Shown piece after piece: positions 6,661-8,318 of a stretch of 8,318 bases of DNA. Numbering within the stretch: the first letter of the stretch is position 1; each line of letters begins with the position of its first letter. The notes beneath the pieces are model-generated. The model did no database searches, was not told where the DNA came from, and saw only the letters and a program-made list of their open reading frames with translations. The stretch is from Stenotrophomonas sp. (GTDB lineage Bacteria > Pseudomonadota > Gammaproteobacteria > Xanthomonadales > Xanthomonadaceae). The translations under genes were made by a program, and so were the position numbers. The stretch lies in the NCBI GenBank assembly GCA_003484865.1, contig DMZT01000371.1:5775-14092 (forward strand), written 5' to 3'.

Positions 6661-6685
6661 ATCACGACCAACGGTCGTGATCCAC
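6661..6685 (-). repeat. SMAG-like hairpin, inverted copy with degenerate head
   Basis: A perfect 9-bp stem, ATCACGACC (6661-6669) and GGTCGTGAT (6673-6681), encloses the loop AAC. The flank 6682-6685 is CCAC, so on the minus strand the element reads GTGG, hairpin, loop GTT: the SMAG head GTAG with one change. It lies 8 bases past the lysR stop and could act as a 3' hairpin for that transcript. There is no T tract. Confidence 0.7.
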
Positions 6686-6709
6686 CGCGCGACGTCAGGG
6701 GGTGAGCCG

Positions 6710-6734
6710 GTAGGTGCCGACCGTTGGTCGGCAC
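6710..6734 (+). repeat. SMAG-type GTAG palindrome
   Basis: GTAG at 6710-6713 is followed by a perfect 9-bp stem, GTGCCGACC (6714-6722) and GGTCGGCAC (6726-6734), with loop GTT. It sits 7 bases past the pip stop on the other strand and faces away from the copy at 6661-6685, so the two make an inverted pair between convergent genes. Confidence 0.8.
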
Positions 6735-6741
6735 GCCTCCA

Positions 6742-7686
6742 TCAACCCGCGAACCGATCCGTCGCGCGCACCAGCGCGTCGACGTTCTCGGCTTCGAAGG
6801 CGGAGTGGCCCGAGGCCGGGCTGATCTCCAGCGTCGAGTTCGGCCACGCCTTGTGCAGCTCCCACGCGCTCTGCAGCGGGCAGACCACGTCGTAGCGGCC
6901 GTGCACGATCACGCCCGGGATATCGGCGATGCGGTGCGCGTCGCGCAGCAGCTGTTCTTCCACCTCGAAGAAGCCGCCGTTGACGAAGTAGTGGTTCTCG
7001 ATGCGGGCGAAGGCCAGCGCGAACTGCGGGTCCTGGTGGCTGTTCACGAAGTCGTCGTCCACGTGCAGGAAGCTGGTCGCCCCTTCCCACACGCTCCACG
7101 CCTTGGCCGCGGCCAGGCGGGTGGCTTCATCGTCGCTGGTCAGGCGGCGGTGGAAGGCGGAGATCAGGTCGTGGCGCTCCACGGCCGGGATCGGCTTGAG
7201 GTAGTGTTCCCACGCATCCGGGAACAGACGGTTGGCGCCTTCCTGGTAGAACCACTCCAGCTCCCAGCGGCGCAGCATGAAGATGCCGCGCAGCACCAGC
7301 TCGGTCACGCGCTGCGGGTGGGTCTGCGCGTAGGCCAGCGCCAGCGTCGAGCCCCAGCTGCCGCCGAACACCTGCCAGCGCTCCACCTTGAGGTGCTCGC
7401 GCAGTTTCTCGATATCGGCGACCAGGTCCCAGGTAGTGTTGTCGACCAGGTCCGCGTGCGGCGTGGAGCGGCCGGCACCGCGCTGGTCGAACAGGATGAT
7501 CCGGTACTTGGCCGGGTCGTGGAACTGGCGCATTTTGTCGCTGCAGCCGCCGCCCGGGCCACCGTGCAGCATCACCACCGGCTTGCCGTCGGGATTGCCG
7601 CACTGCTCGAAGTACAGCGTGTGGCGGTCATCGACCTTCAGGGTGCCGACGTCGTAAGGGGTGATGGCGGGATACAGCGTACGCAT
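6742..7686 (-). CDS. pip: Prolyl aminopeptidase (proline iminopeptidase)
   Basis: This is a 314-residue cytosolic alpha/beta-hydrolase that removes N-terminal proline from peptides (EC 3.4.11.5). The oxyanion region HGGPGGG is at 41-47 and DQRGAGRS at 67-74. The nucleophile elbow GGSWGS gives S110; D266 (GRYDVVCP) and H294 (SGHSAFEAEN) complete the triad. These numbers and the length agree with the structurally studied Xanthomonas campestris enzyme. The start is ATG 7686 with GGAG 8 nt upstream on the minus strand. It lies 102 bases downstream of prmC on the same strand, so it may have its own promoter. It converges with lysR. Confidence 0.96.
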   Translation of the reverse strand: MRTLYPAITPYDVGTLKVDDRHTLYFEQCGNPDGKPVVMLHGGPGGGCSDKMRQFHDPAKYRIILFDQRGAGRSTPHADLVDNTTWDLVADIEKLREHLKVERWQVFGGSWGSTLALAYAQTHPQRVTELVLRGIFMLRRWELEWFYQEGANRLFPDAWEHYLKPIPAVERHDLISAFHRRLTSDDEATRLAAAKAWSVWEGATSFLHVDDDFVNSHQDPQFALAFARIENHYFVNGGFFEVEEQLLRDAHRIADIPGVIVHGRYDVVCPLQSAWELHKAWPNSTLEISPASGHSAFEAENVDALVRATDRFAG

Positions 7687-7788
7687 GACAGGAACTCCAT
7701 GTGGAATGACAGTCGCCGCATCACGCTGCGCGGCGGCCCGGTGGACAGGTCATTCTAGCCCCGGGGTCGCATCAGGGCCGGCACGCAC
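7687..7788 (-). promoter_or_regulatory. prmC-pip gap with possible pip -10 box
   Basis: On the minus strand TAGAAT (7757-7752) matches 5 of 6 bases of the -10 consensus, but there is no good -35 at the right spacing. Between it and the pip start, CGCCGC (7714-7719) and GCGGCG (7730-7735) can pair around a 10-base loop and would fall in the pip leader. Read-through from prmC is equally possible. Confidence 0.35.
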
Positions 7789-8318
7789 TCAGGCGGGCAG
7801 ACAGCCCAGGCTCACCCGGTCACGCTGTTCCAGATCGTGCTCGGTGGCGACCGACTGGAAACCGGCGTCCCGCAGCAGCGCGCGGATCGCCTCGCCCTGG
7901 TCCCAGCCGTGTTCGATCAGCAGCCAGCCGCCGGGAAGCAGGTGCGCTGCCGCACCGTCGATGATCTGGCGGATGTCGTCCAGCCCATCAAGGCCGGAGG
8001 CCAGCGCGGTGGCCGGTTCAAAGCGCAGGTCGCCCTGGGCCAGGTGCGGGTCGTCGCTGGCGATGTACGGTGGATTGGTCGCGATCAGATCGAAGCGCTC
8101 ACCCGTCAGCGGGGCGTACCACGCGCCCTGCCGGAAGCTGACGTTGCCCAGTGCGTGGCGCTGCGCGTTGCGTGCCGCGACCGCCAGGGCCGCCTCACTG
8201 AGGTCGGTCGCGACCACCTGGGCCTGCGGGCGTTCGCTGGCCAGCGCCAGCGCGATCGCGCCACTGCCGGTGCCAAGGTCCGCGACCCGCAAGGCGGTAG
8301 CTTCGGGCAACCGTGTCA
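7789..8318 (-). CDS. prmC: PrmC, release factor glutamine N5-methyltransferase (N-terminal part off right edge)
   Basis: The fragment holds the C-terminal 176 complete codons of a SAM-dependent methyltransferase. [16 protein letters not shown] is the SAM-binding motif I, and [14 protein letters not shown] holds the NPPY catalytic motif of glutamine or adenine N-methyltransferases. Further signs are the [20 protein letters not shown] and [14 protein letters not shown] blocks of PrmC. It methylates the GGQ glutamine of release factors RF1 and RF2. The frame stays open to base 8318, so the helical N-terminal domain and true start lie outside. A TTG at 8310 is not a sensible start because it falls just before motif I. 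PrmB is the nearest alternative, but these blocks fit PrmC better. Confidence 0.93.
   Translation of the reverse strand, partial: TRLPEATALRVADLGTGSGAIALALASERPQAQVVATDLSEAALAVAARNAQRHALGNVSFRQGAWYAPLTGERFDLIATNPPYIASDDPHLAQGDLRFEPATALASGLDGLDDIRQIIDGAAAHLLPGGWLLIEHGWDQGEAIRALLRDAGFQSVATEHDLEQRDRVSLGCLPA

Noticed and set aside
6724..7758. 344-codon plus-strand frame opposite pip
   Set aside because: The minus strand encodes a complete prolyl aminopeptidase with its catalytic triad; the plus reading has no recognisable domain and starts inside the SMAG hairpin.
1..8318. CRISPR array, prophage, insertion sequence, toxin-antitoxin or defence island
   Set aside because: No regularly spaced repeats, integrase, transposase, att-like repeats or known defence domains were seen; gene content and composition look uniformly chromosomal.

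Overview
The window is ordinary-looking, GC-rich (roughly two thirds G+C) chromosomal DNA of a gammaproteobacterium. It most likely comes from the family Lysobacteraceae/Xanthomonadaceae, genus Stenotrophomonas. Two things point there: short GTAG-headed palindromes between genes, of the SMAG type known from S. maltophilia, and a prolyl aminopeptidase whose length and catalytic numbering match the Xanthomonas enzyme. No phage, insertion sequence, tRNA, rRNA or CRISPR array was seen.

Layout. (1) 1-261, minus: 5' end of a gene for a DUF1631-family protein that runs off the left edge. (2) 262-592: a divergent control region of about 330 bases, with a good TATAAT box and a CRP/Clp-like palindrome pointing right. 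(3) 593-3485, plus: a tightly packed four-gene operon. It encodes a YdjA-like nitroreductase, a stand-alone 5'-3' exonuclease of the DNA polymerase I/flap nuclease type, an ADP-ribose-pyrophosphatase-like Nudix hydrolase and an N-formylglutamate amidohydrolase family protein. The junctions are +1, -4 and -8 nt, so translational coupling is likely. (4) 3508-3530: one SMAG-type hairpin between convergent genes. (5) 3539-5654, minus: a DHA2-type MFS efflux pump followed 4 nt later by an uncharacterised 221-residue protein whose C-terminal part resembles the ribosomal L7/L12 C-terminal fold. (6) 5765-6652, plus: a LysR regulator of the CrgA-like group, divergent from the pump, with palindromes in the 110-base gap. 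(7) 6661-6734: two SMAG-type hairpins in opposite orientation between convergent genes. (8) 6742-7686, minus: prolyl aminopeptidase (pip). (9) 7789-8318, minus: most of prmC, the release-factor glutamine methyltransferase, cut by the right edge.

How they may work together. The regulator-pump-partner block looks like a classic locally regulated efflux locus. The four-gene operon joins redox detoxification, nucleotide clean-up, DNA flap processing and amide hydrolysis; a shared housekeeping or stress role is possible but not shown by sequence. pip and prmC are routine protein-turnover and translation genes. I found no clear novel defence or mobile system. The points most worth a second look are the L7/L12-like partner of the pump, the complete metal-ligand set of the exonuclease, the operon with its possible Clp control, and the covarying inverted hairpin pair.
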